Positions 16,565-25,739 of a stretch of 64,000 nt of DNA are shown one piece after another. The stretch lies in the NCBI RefSeq assembly GCF_000244895.1, contig NZ_CM001441.1, forward strand, positions 5,112,198-5,176,197. Reading direction: 5' to 3'. This stretch comes from Desulfosporosinus youngiae DSM 17734 (lineage in GTDB: Bacteria; Bacillota; Desulfitobacteriia; Desulfitobacteriales; Desulfitobacteriaceae). The notes beneath the pieces were generated by a model that was given only the letters and a program-made list of their open reading frames with translations, made no database searches and was not told the DNA's origin. The translations under genes were made by a program, and so were the position numbers. The stretch's first letter is position 1, and each line of letters opens with the position of its first letter.

Positions 16565-17419
16565 TTATCCTGACAACCTCATACTTCCAACCGATTCAAC
16601 TGTCACAGCTGCAATTGCTTCAAGCGCATAAGCTCTATTTGTAATTTTTTCATAATTGATGCCTTCTTTAGTCAACTCAACAAGATTTATGGCTCTTCCG
16701 TCCCATGAGTACCCCATGAAAGTGCCCCTTCCAATTGAACGCACCTTTGCATTTTTTCTGTTGAATACATACTTTACCAGTTGAATCATCATATAAATAT
16801 CTGTCTTTGCTCCTACATTCTCCACATACCATACATCATTCTCAAACTGCTCCTGCCAGGTCACCGGATGATCCGAAACTTTTCTCGGAGGACATTCTAA
16901 CCCCGGTCTAACAGCCAGGCGCATTTTATGCCTTTTGTTATACCTGTGTGTATATTCAGGAACTAGCGGTCTTGGGCCTAATAGGCTCATATCACCTTTA
17001 AAAATGCTCCAAAAGTTCAACAACTCATCTAGTGATGTTTTTCTGACGAACTTACCAAATTCCGTAACTCTTTGATCTGGTGGCAATAACTCTCCACGCT
17101 CATCGACTGTGTTTCGCATATTCCGAAATTTTATGAGCACAAATATCTTTCCTTCTTTTCCAACTCGCTCTTGTTTAAAAAAGATGGGCCGCCCCACATC
17201 AAAATATGTAACAATCCCTATTACAAGGTTAATAGGTAACGTCACAATCAGCGCTAACCCGGAAACAATAATATCTATAATTCGCTTCACATATTTTGAA
17301 TATATGTTTTCATGGGGTATTACTTCCTCGCAAAGCATATTCACAGCCTCTAGACGTTCTTCCGCCAACTGATCTGCGAGTTTCCACCGCATTTCTTTTG
17401 TTAATTCCTCCGCAATCAT
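16565..17419 (-). CDS. Initiating bacterial sugar transferase (undecaprenyl-phosphate sugar phosphotransferase)
   Basis: 284 residues. After an unusual N-terminal cytoplasmic stretch of about 45 residues comes the hydrophobic hairpin VKRIIDIIVSGLALIVTLPI, then the catalytic core with FKQERVGKEGKIFVLIKFRN, RKTSLDELLNFWSIFKGDMS and LLGPRPLVPEY. These are the hallmarks of the WcaJ/PglC family, which transfers a sugar phosphate to undecaprenyl phosphate and starts the repeat unit. It lacks the large multi-span N-terminal domain of WbaP/WcaJ, so it is the short form. Confidence 0.94.
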   Translation of the reverse strand: MIAEELTKEMRWKLADQLAEERLEAVNMLCEEVIPHENIYSKYVKRIIDIIVSGLALIVTLPINLVIGIVTYFDVGRPIFFKQERVGKEGKIFVLIKFRNMRNTVDERGELLPPDQRVTEFGKFVRKTSLDELLNFWSIFKGDMSLLGPRPLVPEYTHRYNKRHKMRLAVRPGLECPPRKVSDHPVTWQEQFENDVWYVENVGAKTDIYMMIQLVKYVFNRKNAKVRSIGRGTFMGYSWDGRAINLVELTKEGINYEKITNRAYALEAIAAVTVESVGSMRLSG

Positions 17420-17470
17420 CTCACATCTCCAGTTTCAAAACATTTTTTTTTCGTTTTTTAGTTAGAATTT

Positions 17471-18766
17471 CTACAATACTTCAAATAGTCTATTCGGCTC
17501 AAACCGCAGGCACATATTTTCACCCTTATCATTTAATACCGTAATTGTTTCATTGAGATATTGCACATCCTTCGCCATCTGTTCTCGGCTTTCGCAAATC
17601 ATAACGAAGCGAATATGTAGTTGTCTAAGAGTATTGCCATAAGGGGTGTCTGCGCCCTCTGGATAACGACACTCATATTCAATAACACTAGGCGTGCTCA
17701 CCACGGCTTCTTTTAGTCCACGAATTGCGCCAACCTTGCCACCTTTCGTAGCAAAAGATACTATACCACAGCACTTTCCTTTAAGTAAGGGATCTTCTTT
17801 CGCAGAGTCATAGGATTCCACTTTCCCCAACAACGCTTGATCAACTAGTATATCCATAAAATTAATACCATTTAATTTCTCTATAAAACGATAGGGGGCC
17901 TCTCCCGCGCAACGCAAACCTGCCTCAAAAATCGAGAATCCATCATTACCGTGCAACCCCTGAATGAACAACACTCCATTCTGGATACCAATCTCTCTGC
18001 ATAGGTTAAGCATGGACTCATTAACCTGTATCATATATTTTTCAAGAAAAAGTGATGGATAAATTCTCGCAATAGGAATCGTTGTTACCAAACCTTTATT
18101 TATAGCTACTGGATATCTATTGTCGATACACGCCAAATATGGTATGCCATTGCAAATAGTATAATGAGCTGTAAACTCATGCCCTTTTATATACTCCTCT
18201 AAAATCAATTTCCCAGCAATAGAGTTCTTTATGGCTACTGGCTCTGCATCGCGAAGTTCTTTCTCGGTCTGGCAAATAGAAACACCTGCCGATGTACTAC
18301 CATCTACCGGCTTTATCACCACCGGATAATGTAGCCTGGCCCAAATATCATCTGGTATCCTCTCTCCAGTATAATAGGTGCGTGGACTTGGAACCCCACA
18401 TCTATCGCATAAAGCACGAAATTGATCTTTGCTCTCGACCATATCCCATTGTTCTTTTGTGCAGTAAAAAGAAAGTCCGAATTTATCGCTAAGTGTCATA
18501 GCGTTGAGAAGATTAAATTCACTGATACCTGCAAGAACTCCATCCACTTTACGTTCTTGAATCAGCGTGCTCAGTGCCCCCAAATCTCCGGTGCTGATTA
18601 AAATATGCTCGTCCGCCACCCGCTTTGCGGCAGAATTCTCTGGTGAATAATAATCCGCTACGATAGTGTAGGCTCCATTCGCACGGGCATATGTTACTAT
18701 GTCTGTAGCACCTACGTTAGAACCTAAAATCAACAACTTCTTACCAGAAAATCTATTACTTTTCAT
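17471..18766 (-). CDS. ATP-grasp ligase (carboxylate-amine ligase type), first
   Basis: 431 residues. It opens with a Rossmann-like pre-ATP-grasp domain (KKLLILGSNVGATDIVTYAR) and follows with the ATP-grasp fold: VVIKPVDGSTSAGVSICQTE, the adenine-binding ILEEYIKGHEF and the metal-binding end GFSIFEAGLRCAGEAPYRFI. The family joins a carboxylate to an amine or thiol through an acyl phosphate. With a second such ligase next to it and an aminotransferase upstream, a likely job is to attach an amino acid or other acid to an amino sugar of the polymer. Substrates are unknown. Confidence 0.88.
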   Translation of the reverse strand: MKSNRFSGKKLLILGSNVGATDIVTYARANGAYTIVADYYSPENSAAKRVADEHILISTGDLGALSTLIQERKVDGVLAGISEFNLLNAMTLSDKFGLSFYCTKEQWDMVESKDQFRALCDRCGVPSPRTYYTGERIPDDIWARLHYPVVIKPVDGSTSAGVSICQTEKELRDAEPVAIKNSIAGKLILEEYIKGHEFTAHYTICNGIPYLACIDNRYPVAINKGLVTTIPIARIYPSLFLEKYMIQVNESMLNLCREIGIQNGVLFIQGLHGNDGFSIFEAGLRCAGEAPYRFIEKLNGINFMDILVDQALLGKVESYDSAKEDPLLKGKCCGIVSFATKGGKVGAIRGLKEAVVSTPSVIEYECRYPEGADTPYGNTLRQLHIRFVMICESREQMAKDVQYLNETITVLNDKGENMCLRFEPNRLFEVL

Positions 18767-18979
18767 ACCTTATTTTGTGTGGCGCAAATTCTTAGCACCA
18801 CATACTCCTTCTCATATTATACTTTTAGTAACTTCTCTGATGAATGATTAATAGTAATTACTCCTGATCGATGCTGTTTTATCTAACAGTACCTGAGGTT
18901 TTATCGGAACTTATAGAGTCATAGGGCCATGTCCTTTTGGATTGTATATTTCATCATATTTACTCTATTTCCATCCATT

Positions 18980-20179
18980 TTAATGCACAATGACCTTTAA
19001 CCAGCTATCAGGATTGCTTAGCATCTCTTCTGTTTGTTCCTGTGTGTCAAACTTCAAAACAAGGGTACCTATAGTTTCGTTTGCCCCAGTGAACGCCTTA
19101 ACCTTCTCACCTTTTTTGACCCAGACATCACATTCTACTACAAATTTCTTACGAAATTCCGGTTCAATCTCAACTATTTCAAAAACACCCTCCTTATTAC
19201 TATGTAAGATGTACTCAGCACAACAACCTTTATATACAGCTGGAGCTATGCCAGAGATAGGCTCACCAACAGCAGCTCTAACCGCATTTTTTATCAAATC
19301 AATACCTGTAGAAAACCTTATCATCTCTGCCAGTCTATTGCCACCACCCCTAGGTGACACTTCCATGATGTATACTTTACCATCTTCACCAACTCTAGTT
19401 TCTATGTTATAGATGGTTGTACCCATATTTAACAATTTAGTAAGCCTTTGTAATTCACAGGTTAATTCTCCCTGATGCTCCATCGGCATTGATGACGGCC
19501 AGCTATATGCAGCAGGGGTATATGGATTGCTGGCATCTGCATCAAATCGCTGGCTATTAAAAGAAGTAAATACGAGTTCTCCCTCAACAGAAAAGCAATC
19601 GGAATCAGATGAATAGCCGCTCTGTTTAATGAATTGCTCAATGATAAATCTACCTGAATGCGAATATTTCAATGCATTCATAATACTCTCTCTTAAATCT
19701 ACACGATCCTCCACCTTTGTAACTCCTTTACTCCCTGCAGAATCAACAGGTTTGACAATGACTGGCCCGGTAAAAAGTTCACTATCTACACACGCCTCAT
19801 CTACATCTGTATACTCCTTAAAAAAGGGAACGTTAAAACCATTGTCTCGTAAAAAAGAACGAAACAGGAACTTATCCTGCAAGATGGAAACTGAGTTATA
19901 TGGACTTGTCGGTAATCCTAACTGTTCTGCAACATACGCAGCGACAACCACACCGGGGTCGGTGGCAAAAGACATTACGCCATTAACTCGCAAATTTCTT
20001 GCCAATTCTAGTACAGCTTCTTTATCAATAATGCTGACATAATGATATTCGTCCGCATACTGATGTCCAATATTGTCCGGCAGATAGTCACACGTTATGA
20101 CATAGTAACCCAATTCATGGGCAGCTTTAATAACTGGAATTACATATCTTGATCCGCCTAGCATTAGAACTTTTTTCAT
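18980..20179 (-). CDS. ATP-grasp ligase (carboxylate-amine ligase type), second
   Basis: 399 residues with the same architecture: N-terminal LMLGGSRYVIPVIKAAHELG, ATP-grasp VIVKPVDSAGSKGVTKVEDR, IIEQFIKQSGYSSDSDCFSV and the metal-binding segment IMEVSPRGGGNRLAEMIRFS. The ML-GG-S-R start resembles PurK/PurT-like and amino-acid ligases. It is a distant paralogue of the ligase at 17471, not a duplicate, so two different bonds or acids may be handled. A gap of about 210 bases separates the two genes. Confidence 0.88.
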   Translation of the reverse strand: MKKVLMLGGSRYVIPVIKAAHELGYYVITCDYLPDNIGHQYADEYHYVSIIDKEAVLELARNLRVNGVMSFATDPGVVVAAYVAEQLGLPTSPYNSVSILQDKFLFRSFLRDNGFNVPFFKEYTDVDEACVDSELFTGPVIVKPVDSAGSKGVTKVEDRVDLRESIMNALKYSHSGRFIIEQFIKQSGYSSDSDCFSVEGELVFTSFNSQRFDADASNPYTPAAYSWPSSMPMEHQGELTCELQRLTKLLNMGTTIYNIETRVGEDGKVYIMEVSPRGGGNRLAEMIRFSTGIDLIKNAVRAAVGEPISGIAPAVYKGCCAEYILHSNKEGVFEIVEIEPEFRKKFVVECDVWVKKGEKVKAFTGANETIGTLVLKFDTQEQTEEMLSNPDSWLKVIVH

Positions 20180-20594
20180 CTCTTATTTCCTTTCATGTTA
20201 AAATAAAAATTGAAATATATATCCGACAAGATCCAGAATCGTGACCGCCATTTCTCTGTCCAACCTAAATGAGATGATGGTCATTCTTATCCACCACCTG
20301 TTCCACATTCAATGAGTTACTATTAATGCATAGCTTATCAACCATTCTACAAAGTGAATTTGTCATGTTGTACAAACGGCATAATTCCAGCGAATAGTTT
20401 TTCTCAACTGAAACAGGGGGTTAATTTTTCCATCTCTGTGGCAATTCATCAAACCCCACAAGGTAACATTAACGCCTGACGGAAAGTTCTCACCACCGAC
20501 CCAATAAGGTTACTTATTTTCAATGAACTCCTTGATAACTAATATCATCAGTGCATTATGTAATGAAAAATTGTATTATCTACAACAGTCCTTT
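20180..20594. other. Intergenic stretch with no supported gene
   Basis: About 415 bases between the second ATP-grasp gene and the aminotransferase. All six frames are broken into short pieces, and I see no ribosome site linked to a plausible ORF. The unusual length for this tightly packed operon suggests a decayed gene or an internal promoter. Confidence 0.4.
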
Positions 20595-21692
20595 TCACCG
20601 TAAAATAATATCGCAGATTCTATCCACGTCTTCCACAGCCAAATCCGCATACATCGGAAGTGTCAGTACACATTCCGCCGCATGTGATGCTACAAGTACA
20701 TTAGCATCACCATATGTATCTGCATAGCAGGCGGCTTTATTAACAATGGGGTAAAAGTATTTTCTCGCAAAAATATTGTCCGCTTCCAATTTCGCTTTGA
20801 TTTCATCTCTTGTCTCTTTATAGCCATCGAAGACGACGGGAAAATATGCATAATTCCACTTGAGATTTGCATCAGGCTTAATCAATTTAATGCCCTTAAC
20901 CCCATCCAGTCGTTCCATATACCTATCACCAGCGGCTTTGCGTTTTGCAGTTTCCTCATCGAAGTGTCGCAAGTTGCAAATGCCCATCACTGCCTCAAAT
21001 TCGTTCATCCTGGCATTCGTGCCGATGTAATCAATATCCTCATGACTAGTAAATCCAAAGTTGACCAAGTAGCTCATTGCCTTAAATAAAACTGAATCTT
21101 TGTAAGCAACAATTCCACCCTCAATTGTGTGGAATGCCTTTGTTGCATGTGTACTGAACATTGCTGCATCGCCAAAGTTAGCAATCCCAACACCTTTATA
21201 AGTAACACCAAAGGCATGTGCAGCATCATAGATAACCTTAATATTATGTTTTCTTGCAATTCTTTCAATTTTCTCTACATCGCATACGAATCCATAAACA
21301 TGAGTTGCCACGATGGCAACCGTCTTTTCAGTGATAGCCTGCTCAATCAGTTCTGGATTAATTGTGTAGGTATACTCTTCCACATCCACGAAAACTGGTG
21401 TCAATCCGTTACGAACAATAGCGTGAGTAGTAGAACAATGTGTATACGGAGTCGTAATGACTTCGCCCTCGAGATATAGTGCATTAAGTGCAACTTCAAG
21501 TGCAACATGACCATTTGCAAACAGATAAAGATGCTCCGTCCCTAAATATTCCTTAAGTTTATTTTCAAGCTCAACTGATGCAGCCCCGCGGTTAGACAAC
21601 CATCTGCTATCCCAAACAGGCTTCAACGCCTGAATGTACTCCTCAAACTCGGGCATGGATGATTTTGTAACATTAATTCTATGTGCATTCAT
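20595..21692 (-). CDS. DegT/DnrJ/EryC1/StrS family sugar aminotransferase
   Basis: 365 residues. The PLP-lysine is K185 in STHATKAFHTIEGG, preceded by the DAAHAFG motif (D156) that binds the cofactor ring; NRGAASVELENKLKEYLG and TPYTHCSTTHAI are also typical. The enzyme would transaminate a keto sugar nucleotide. Since rmlA, rmlB and rmlC are just upstream and no rmlD is present, dTDP-4-keto-6-deoxy sugars are the obvious substrate pool, giving a dTDP-amino sugar such as Fuc3N, Qui4N or a relative. The exact position of amination is not deducible. Confidence 0.92.
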   Translation of the reverse strand: MNAHRINVTKSSMPEFEEYIQALKPVWDSRWLSNRGAASVELENKLKEYLGTEHLYLFANGHVALEVALNALYLEGEVITTPYTHCSTTHAIVRNGLTPVFVDVEEYTYTINPELIEQAITEKTVAIVATHVYGFVCDVEKIERIARKHNIKVIYDAAHAFGVTYKGVGIANFGDAAMFSTHATKAFHTIEGGIVAYKDSVLFKAMSYLVNFGFTSHEDIDYIGTNARMNEFEAVMGICNLRHFDEETAKRKAAGDRYMERLDGVKGIKLIKPDANLKWNYAYFPVVFDGYKETRDEIKAKLEADNIFARKYFYPIVNKAACYADTYGDANVLVASHAAECVLTLPMYADLAVEDVDRICDIILR

Positions 21693-21712
21693 GATTTTTC
21701 ACCCTTTTGTAA

Positions 21713-22261
21713 TTAAAAATTACAGTCGCTTTCCTTATATAAAGGTGCGCTCTGATCTTTAGCGGACAATATAGGCGTTTCAATGTCCCACTTGACACCT
21801 ATCAACGGGTCATCAAACCTAACCGTCCGATCAGCTCTCGGGCAATATGTCTCATCAACGTAATACTGTATTTCACTGTATGGCTCACGTGAAATTACAC
21901 CATGCGCAAATCCCTTGGGTATATATAGTTGCTTTCGGTTTCGTGCGGAAAGCTCCACCATAACCCATTTAAGGTATGTAGGGGAATCTTTCCGAAGATC
22001 CACAGCTACATCAGCCACGTGACCTTTCGTACAGCGAACAATTTTAGCCTGTGCATATGGCGCATTTTGAAAATGTAGACCGCGGATCACCCCTACATAC
22101 TCATTCCTGATGTGGTTTTCCTGTTTTGCTATGAATTCTATCCCTACTTCATGTAAAGCCTTCTCACTGTAGGCTTCATAAAAAAAACCTCGCTGATCTT
22201 CAAAGACCTTTGGCGCTAAAATCAAAACCCCAGGTATTTCTGTTTTCTCAACTTCATACAT
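21713..22261 (-). CDS. rmlC: dTDP-4-dehydrorhamnose 3,5-epimerase
   Basis: 182 residues, the standard length. It has GVLILAPKVFEDQRGFFYEA, GVIRGLHFQNAPYAQAKIVR with the catalytic His, and YIPKGFAHGVISREPYSEIQ. It epimerises C3 and C5 of dTDP-4-keto-6-deoxyglucose in the cytoplasm. It lies between the truncated kinase ORF and the aminotransferase. Confidence 0.95.
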   Translation of the reverse strand: MYEVEKTEIPGVLILAPKVFEDQRGFFYEAYSEKALHEVGIEFIAKQENHIRNEYVGVIRGLHFQNAPYAQAKIVRCTKGHVADVAVDLRKDSPTYLKWVMVELSARNRKQLYIPKGFAHGVISREPYSEIQYYVDETYCPRADRTVRFDDPLIGVKWDIETPILSAKDQSAPLYKESDCNF

Positions 22262-22263
22262 TT

Positions 22264-22389
22264 CTATTTCTCCTTTAGTGGATTGTCAACAACAAACTGG
22301 ACAATTATTTTTAGAAACTGCGCCAGTAATTTGCTCTGTGTCCCTTTCCCGCTTCCGTCCAATCCCTCCATCACGATCAGTTTTCCCAT
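22264..22389 (-). pseudogene. Truncated thymidylate-kinase-like ORF
   Basis: A 41-codon ORF begins GKLIVMEGLDGSGKGTQSKL, which is the P-loop start of dTMP kinase (about 200 residues when complete), then runs LAQFLKIIVQFVVDNPLKEK to a clean stop. It starts 14 bases after the rmlB stop and ends 2 bases before rmlC. The join looks like an in-frame internal deletion keeping the first 25 codons and a short tail. Full-length tmk-like genes beside rml genes could feed dTTP to dTDP-sugar synthesis; this one cannot be an active kinase. Confidence 0.75.
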
Positions 22390-22403
22390 AATTTCTGCCT
22401 CAC

Positions 22404-23453
22404 TCAGTATTTCTTCAGTCGGCTTTCATACAACTGTTCAAAATAATTCCTGTAGTCACCGGACAGGATATCCTCCCACCACTTCCGATGTTCCAGGTAC
22501 CAGCTGATTGTCCGCCGGATGCCGTCCTCGAACTTCGTTTCCGGCAGCCAGCCCAGTTCGTCATAGATTTTTGAGGGATTGATGGCATAGCGCATATCAT
22601 GACCCGGCCGGTCTTCTACATAAATAATCAAACTTTCCGGCTTCCCCAGCTCATGCAGAATGGTTTTGACAACCTCAAGATTGCTGCACTCGTTATGCCC
22701 CCCAATATTGTAGACTTCCCCTTTGCGCCCCTTGCGCATCACGAGATCGATTGCCCGGCAGTGATCTTCCACATAAATCCAATCTCGTACATTAACCCCG
22801 TTCCCGTAGACCGGAATGGGTTGGTCCGCCAAAGCCCGAATAATCGTTAACGGGATAAGCTTTTCTGGGAAATGGTTCGGTCCGTAGTTGTTACTACATC
22901 GGGAAATGCTCACCGGCAACCCATATGTTCTGTGGTAGGCCTGCACTAGTAAGTCAGCCGAGGCTTTAGAAGCTGAATAAGGACTAGATGTATGCAAAGG
23001 CGTCTCTTCTGTGAAAAGCAAATCCGGCCGGTCTAACGGCAAATCTCCATAGACTTCATCCGTAGAAATCTGGTGATACCGTCTAATACCATATTTACGA
23101 CAGGCATCCAACAGCACCCCTGTGCCTATTACATTTGTCCGTAGGAAAACCTCCGGATCTTCAATACTGCGATCCACATGGCTTTCTGCCGCAAAGTTAA
23201 CCACGATGTCCGGTTTTTCTTCCTCAAATACTCTATAAACCGCATCTCTGTCAGCAATATCTACTTTCACAAAGTGAATATTAGGACTTTTCATTGCTTC
23301 TTCCAAAGTTGATAAATTTCCCGCATAGGTCAGCTTATCCATACAAATGATCCGGTCATTCGGATACTCAGCAAGTTGCAGATTAATAAAATTACTTCCG
23401 ATAAACCCTGCCCCGCCTGTAACAATAATCGTCTGTCCATTATTTACGTCCAC
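22404..23453 (-). CDS. rmlB: dTDP-glucose 4,6-dehydratase
   Basis: 349 residues. It has the NAD-binding TGGAGFIGSNFINLQL, the TDEVYGD active-site acids (T131, D132, E133) and the catalytic YSASK (Y159, K163). It converts dTDP-glucose to dTDP-4-keto-6-deoxyglucose. The start is a GTG whose last base arrangement overlaps the rmlA stop (TAGTG), so the two are translationally coupled. Confidence 0.97.
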   Translation of the reverse strand: MDVNNGQTIIVTGGAGFIGSNFINLQLAEYPNDRIICMDKLTYAGNLSTLEEAMKSPNIHFVKVDIADRDAVYRVFEEEKPDIVVNFAAESHVDRSIEDPEVFLRTNVIGTGVLLDACRKYGIRRYHQISTDEVYGDLPLDRPDLLFTEETPLHTSSPYSASKASADLLVQAYHRTYGLPVSISRCSNNYGPNHFPEKLIPLTIIRALADQPIPVYGNGVNVRDWIYVEDHCRAIDLVMRKGRKGEVYNIGGHNECSNLEVVKTILHELGKPESLIIYVEDRPGHDMRYAINPSKIYDELGWLPETKFEDGIRRTISWYLEHRKWWEDILSGDYRNYFEQLYESRLKKY

Positions 23454-24334
23454 TATGCTCTCTCTCCCATTGCTATAGAGCTCAGATACTGGCCGTAAGA
23501 AGATTTTCCAAAACGTGCAGCCAATTGGAGTAATTGCTTTCTATCAATCCAGCCCATCCGGTATGCTATCTCCTCAGGTGCCGAAATCTCCACATTCTGT
23601 CGTTTCTGCATCATATGCACAAAAGACGATGCTTCTATAAGACTGTCCATCGTTCCCATATCAATCCATGAAAACCCTCTGCCCAGTAGGTGAACATTCA
23701 AAGCATTCGCTTTCAGATAGAGATTGTTCAAATCAGTGATTTCAACCTCCCCTCTTTCTGAAGGTTTTACCTGTTTGGCAAACTCCACTACCTGGTTATC
23801 ATAAAAATATAATCCCGTAACGCAGTAATTGCTTTTCGGTTTCTTTGGCTTTTCCTCAATAGAAATCACTTTATGATTCTCGTCAAATTCCACAACACCA
23901 AATCTTTCCGGATCATTTACATAATATCCGAAAATTGAGGCGACTCCATTTTCCGCATCCCTGACGGCTTTCCCCAAAAGGTCGCTGAACCGGGTACCAT
24001 AAAAAATGTTATCGCCTAGAATAAGAGAGCAGCAGTCACCCTCTAGAAAGTCCTCCCCCAATATAAATGCTTGGGTAATCCCGTCCGGAGAGGGTTGCTC
24101 TTTGTACGATATATGTATTCCATACTGATGACCATCGCTCAGCAATTTCTTGAAATTGGGTATATCTTCCTTTGTTGAAATCAGAAGAATATCTTTAATT
24201 CCTGCAAGCATCAGCGTTGACAGTGGGTAAAAGATCATCGGTTTGTCATAGATTGGCAATAGCTGTTTGCTTATAACTGTTGTCAACGGATATAATCTTG
24301 TTCCTGAACCCCCAGCTAGAATAATTCCTTTCAT
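23453..24334 (-). CDS. rmlA: Glucose-1-phosphate thymidylyltransferase
   Basis: 293 residues from the ATG at 24334 ([18 protein letters not shown]), which has AGGAG 9 bases upstream; a TTG at 24343 sits directly against that site and is unlikely. Other family blocks are [28 protein letters not shown] and [20 protein letters not shown]. It makes dTDP-glucose from dTTP and glucose-1-phosphate and is the entry step of the sugar pathway here. Confidence 0.97.
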   Translation of the reverse strand: MKGIILAGGSGTRLYPLTTVISKQLLPIYDKPMIFYPLSTLMLAGIKDILLISTKEDIPNFKKLLSDGHQYGIHISYKEQPSPDGITQAFILGEDFLEGDCCSLILGDNIFYGTRFSDLLGKAVRDAENGVASIFGYYVNDPERFGVVEFDENHKVISIEEKPKKPKSNYCVTGLYFYDNQVVEFAKQVKPSERGEVEITDLNNLYLKANALNVHLLGRGFSWIDMGTMDSLIEASSFVHMMQKRQNVEISAPEEIAYRMGWIDRKQLLQLAARFGKSSYGQYLSSIAMGERA

Positions 24335-24638
24335 TTTGAACAACTCCTAAAGTGAATATCTTTTCTCTTCCTGACAGTTGATTAAACATAAATTCATCCA
24401 TCAAAAGTGAAGAAGAAACCCATGATTGCTTCACATTAACATTACATTCATTAACAATCCTCTTATCCCTATCCAATTTGTTAACAGGACTTTTGTCCTG
24501 AGACAAACACACTTAATAGAATTCGTCATAAAATAGTAATGTCCTCCATACAACAACACAAAGAATTTTTACATTATTGCTCTATTTATTTAAATCTTCT
24601 CTATGTTTTGGGTAAAACCGACATTTTTCTTCAGGCAT
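24335..24638. other. Upstream region of rmlA, no gene seen
   Basis: About 300 AT-rich bases between cpsB and rmlA. Short ORFs lack ribosome sites. It probably holds the rmlA promoter, but no clear -35/-10 pair stands out. Confidence 0.4.
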
Positions 24639-25436
24639 TTATCTTCGTAAAAATCCTAGAAGCCCATTTTTTCTCTTATTCCTTACTCTCCGATGAAGAG
24701 TATATTCTTTTTCAGCCACTAATTCTTCCCCTATCAAAATAGCTTGAGGATTTTTCAGAGTCACTTCTTGAAACTTCTCCTCCCCTGCGACCTCTTTGAG
24801 GTTTTTCAGAGTTTCCAGATAAACAGATTCCTTTTGCGAAGGTCGGTGGGCATCCGAACCTATAAAGTGAACTAAATTCCCACTCAGCATGATTTCGGCC
24901 AGTTCCTGAGCTTGAGGACCATACCGCCCCCTAAGGCTTCTCAGATTCAACTGAAAGAAAATCCCCTTTTTAGCCCACTCTAACAGAAGCTCCGGCTGAT
25001 CTATCAGGCCCTTGTTCCGTTCCGGATGAGCTAGAACCGGAATCAGACCCTCAACCTGGAGATCAAAAAAGACTTTCTCTGTATACTGGGGAATCTCGAG
25101 CATAGGTAATTCTAAGAGGAGATACTTGCCGGTATTTCCTAACGTCAGCAGTTTTCCCCCTCCCGCCCATTTGCCCATATCTGGAAAGATATAGTTCTCG
25201 GCTCCTGGCAAAATCTCTATGGGGATACTTGCTTCGGTTACACGCTTCCGGACTTGATCGACAGCAGCCAGGATCTCCTCCGGACTTAAGTACTCCCTGC
25301 CTTCCAGGACATGAGGGGTGGCGATCAGAGTTTTAAACCCGGCACCTCTCAACTGACCTATAATTTCCAGCGTGTCTTCTATATTTTTGGATCCATCATC
25401 CAGGTCAGGAAGAATGTGACTATGTATATCTATCAT
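24639..25436 (-). CDS. cpsB: PHP-family tyrosine-protein phosphatase (CpsB/YwqE type)
   Basis: 265 residues. The metal-binding PHP start MIDIHSHILPDLDDGSKNIE is followed by TLIATPHVLEG, VLAHPERNKG and FIGSDAHRP, the conserved histidine blocks of the CpsB/CapC family. It dephosphorylates the tyrosine cluster of the CpsD kinase and so tunes polymer length or export. In contrast to the usual order it is separated from cpsD by about 300 bases with a terminator and its own promoter region. GGAG precedes the ATG. Confidence 0.94.
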   Translation of the reverse strand: MIDIHSHILPDLDDGSKNIEDTLEIIGQLRGAGFKTLIATPHVLEGREYLSPEEILAAVDQVRKRVTEASIPIEILPGAENYIFPDMGKWAGGGKLLTLGNTGKYLLLELPMLEIPQYTEKVFFDLQVEGLIPVLAHPERNKGLIDQPELLLEWAKKGIFFQLNLRSLRGRYGPQAQELAEIMLSGNLVHFIGSDAHRPSQKESVYLETLKNLKEVAGEEKFQEVTLKNPQAILIGEELVAEKEYTLHRRVRNKRKNGLLGFLRR

Positions 25437-25492
25437 TTAAACGCTCCTACAACTCAAATATTATGAATTATATGATACATTCGTCAATTATC

Positions 25493-25509
25493 TTCATATT
25501 TCCTTCATA
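25493..25509 (-). promoter_or_regulatory. Shared 17-bp upstream motif, cpsB copy
   Basis: The minus strand reads TATGAAGGAAATATGAA, identical over all 17 bases to a motif upstream of yveK at 27242-27258. It contains ATGAA twice at an 11-base interval, a spacing typical of tandem response-regulator half-sites. A TATAAT-like box lies about 20 bases downstream of it towards cpsB. Confidence 0.5.
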
Positions 25510-25693
25510 ATTTTATATACAAGTTTTCAGTAAGATCATAGTATTATTATAGGCTTTAGTTGGTAATCATTTCAAAATCAAAGTAGCAGCACTTAAGACT
25601 TGTTCTAAAATCATGAAGACTCTATTAAATTATACAAAATATTTATCCCGGAGGAAAACTTACAGATTGAATTCTAATATTTAGAAGTGAAAA

Positions 25694-25735
25694 CAAAAAA
25701 GCAGTTCTCCCGAAAATCGGATAGAGACTGCTTTT
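25694..25735 (-). terminator. Intrinsic terminator after cpsD
   Basis: On the minus strand AAAGCAGTCTC and GAGAACTGCTTT form a stem followed by TTTTTT, a few bases after the cpsD stop. It should separate the yveK-cpsD unit from cpsB. Confidence 0.75.
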
Positions 25736-25739
25736 ACTT

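Noticed and set aside
24246-24512. 88-codon minus-strand ORF overlapping the rmlA start
   Set aside because: No family features, overlaps rmlA in another frame and has no ribosome site.
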